The position numbers were made by a program, and so were the translations under genes. Source: Brachyhypopomus gauderio (lineage: Eukaryota > Chordata > Actinopteri > Gymnotiformes > Hypopomidae). From it: a stretch of 64,000 bases of DNA. The notes beneath the pieces are model-generated. The model searched no databases, had not been told where the DNA came from, and saw only the letters and a list, made by a program, of their open reading frames with translations. The stretch lies in NCBI RefSeq assembly GCF_052324685.1, contig NC_135223.1, positions 14,330,154-14,394,153 on the forward strand, written 5' to 3'. Shown one piece after another: positions 63,841 to 64,000 of the stretch (position 1 is its first letter; each line of letters starts with the position of its first letter).

Positions 63841-64000
63841 ATGGCCAAGACCAAAGAGCTGTCCAAATACACCAGATACAAAATTATAGACCTCCACAAG
63901 ACTGGAAAGGGCTACGGGGCAATTGCTAAGCAGCTTGGTGAGAAAAGATCAACTGTTGGAACAATTATTAGAAAATGGAAGAAGCTAAACATGACTGTCA
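63841..64000 (+). CDS. Tc1-like transposase, N-terminal part (cut by window edge)
   Basis: An open frame from ATG at 63841 reads [20 protein letters not shown], then [20 protein letters not shown], then [13 protein letters not shown], to the edge with no stop. This is the first paired-like helix-turn-helix of Tc1-family transposases, which binds the terminal inverted repeat. No disabling change is seen in the 53 visible codons. The catalytic DDE region would lie to the right, and whether the copy is intact cannot be judged. Confidence 0.85.
   Translation, partial: MAKTKELSKYTRYKIIDLHKTGKGYGAIAKQLGEKRSTVGTIIRKWKKLNMTV

Larger units (their letters stand above)
62515..64000 (+). mobile_element. 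Tc1-like transposon running off the right edge, with two insertions
   Basis: The left end CAGTGAGGAAAATAAGTATT, preceded by TA at 62513-62514, is the terminus of a well-known fish Tc1 family. Element sequence is interrupted at 62540 by a hAT insertion and resumes at 63374. It is interrupted again by a SINE-like block and resumes near 63666 with AAATAAGTATTTTAACACC. A transposase reading frame follows. Compared with the family as I remember it, about 100 bp between the terminus and the GAAATCACAATGTATGATTT stretch appear deleted. The right half lies outside the window. Confidence 0.85.

Overview
This is nuclear DNA of a bony fish, probably a teleost. The genes are split by GT-AG introns, and two protein families have vertebrate-specific architecture. 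The intergenic DNA is packed with microsatellites and with decayed Tc1/mariner, hAT, piggyBac, SINE-like and LINE copies of types common in fish. Nothing bacterial or viral was seen. Large intergenic and intronic stretches carry no recognisable gene.

Layout, left to right. (1) About 1-7300: upstream or first-intron region of a minus-strand zinc-finger gene. Only the start exon is visible (5018-5057), encoding a NuRD-recruitment type N-terminus (MSRRKQPNPNKVR). By synteny and orientation it is best assigned to rreb1, with ZNF821 as the alternative. (2) About 7300-15700: intergenic DNA with a CA/CG tract, a 35-bp minisatellite, an L2-like LINE remnant and a very regular 22-bp minisatellite. (3) 15698-25139: a complete coagulation factor XIII A-subunit gene (f13a1, plus strand). 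It has one non-coding exon and 14 coding exons that splice to exactly 732 codons, with an intact Cys-His-Asp triad and thrombin site and two GC-AG introns. (4) 28043-32322: a complete three-exon neuritin gene (nrn1, plus strand, 142 codons), with a 158-bp hAT-type MITE just upstream. (5) 32323-56443: a long gene desert holding compound microsatellites, an RLE-type LINE interrupted by a Tc1 element, a piggyBac remnant, a tandem array of E-boxes and several unassigned coding-like ORFs. (6) 56444-56582: the last exon of mitochondrial phenylalanyl-tRNA synthetase (fars2, minus strand). Its preceding intron fills the rest of the window and carries a degenerate Tc1-like copy, a truncated mariner-type element and, at the right edge, a Tc1 element containing a hAT insertion and a SINE-like insertion.

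The order rreb1(-) f13a1(+) nrn1(+) fars2(-) is the mirror image of the human 6p25 block FARS2-NRN1-F13A1-(LY86)-RREB1 with all relative orientations kept. This supports the weaker gene calls. The genes do not form one pathway. They encode a plasma/cellular transglutaminase that crosslinks fibrin, a GPI-anchored neuritogenic factor, a mitochondrial aminoacyl-tRNA synthetase and probably a Ras-responsive transcription factor, held together by ancient synteny.
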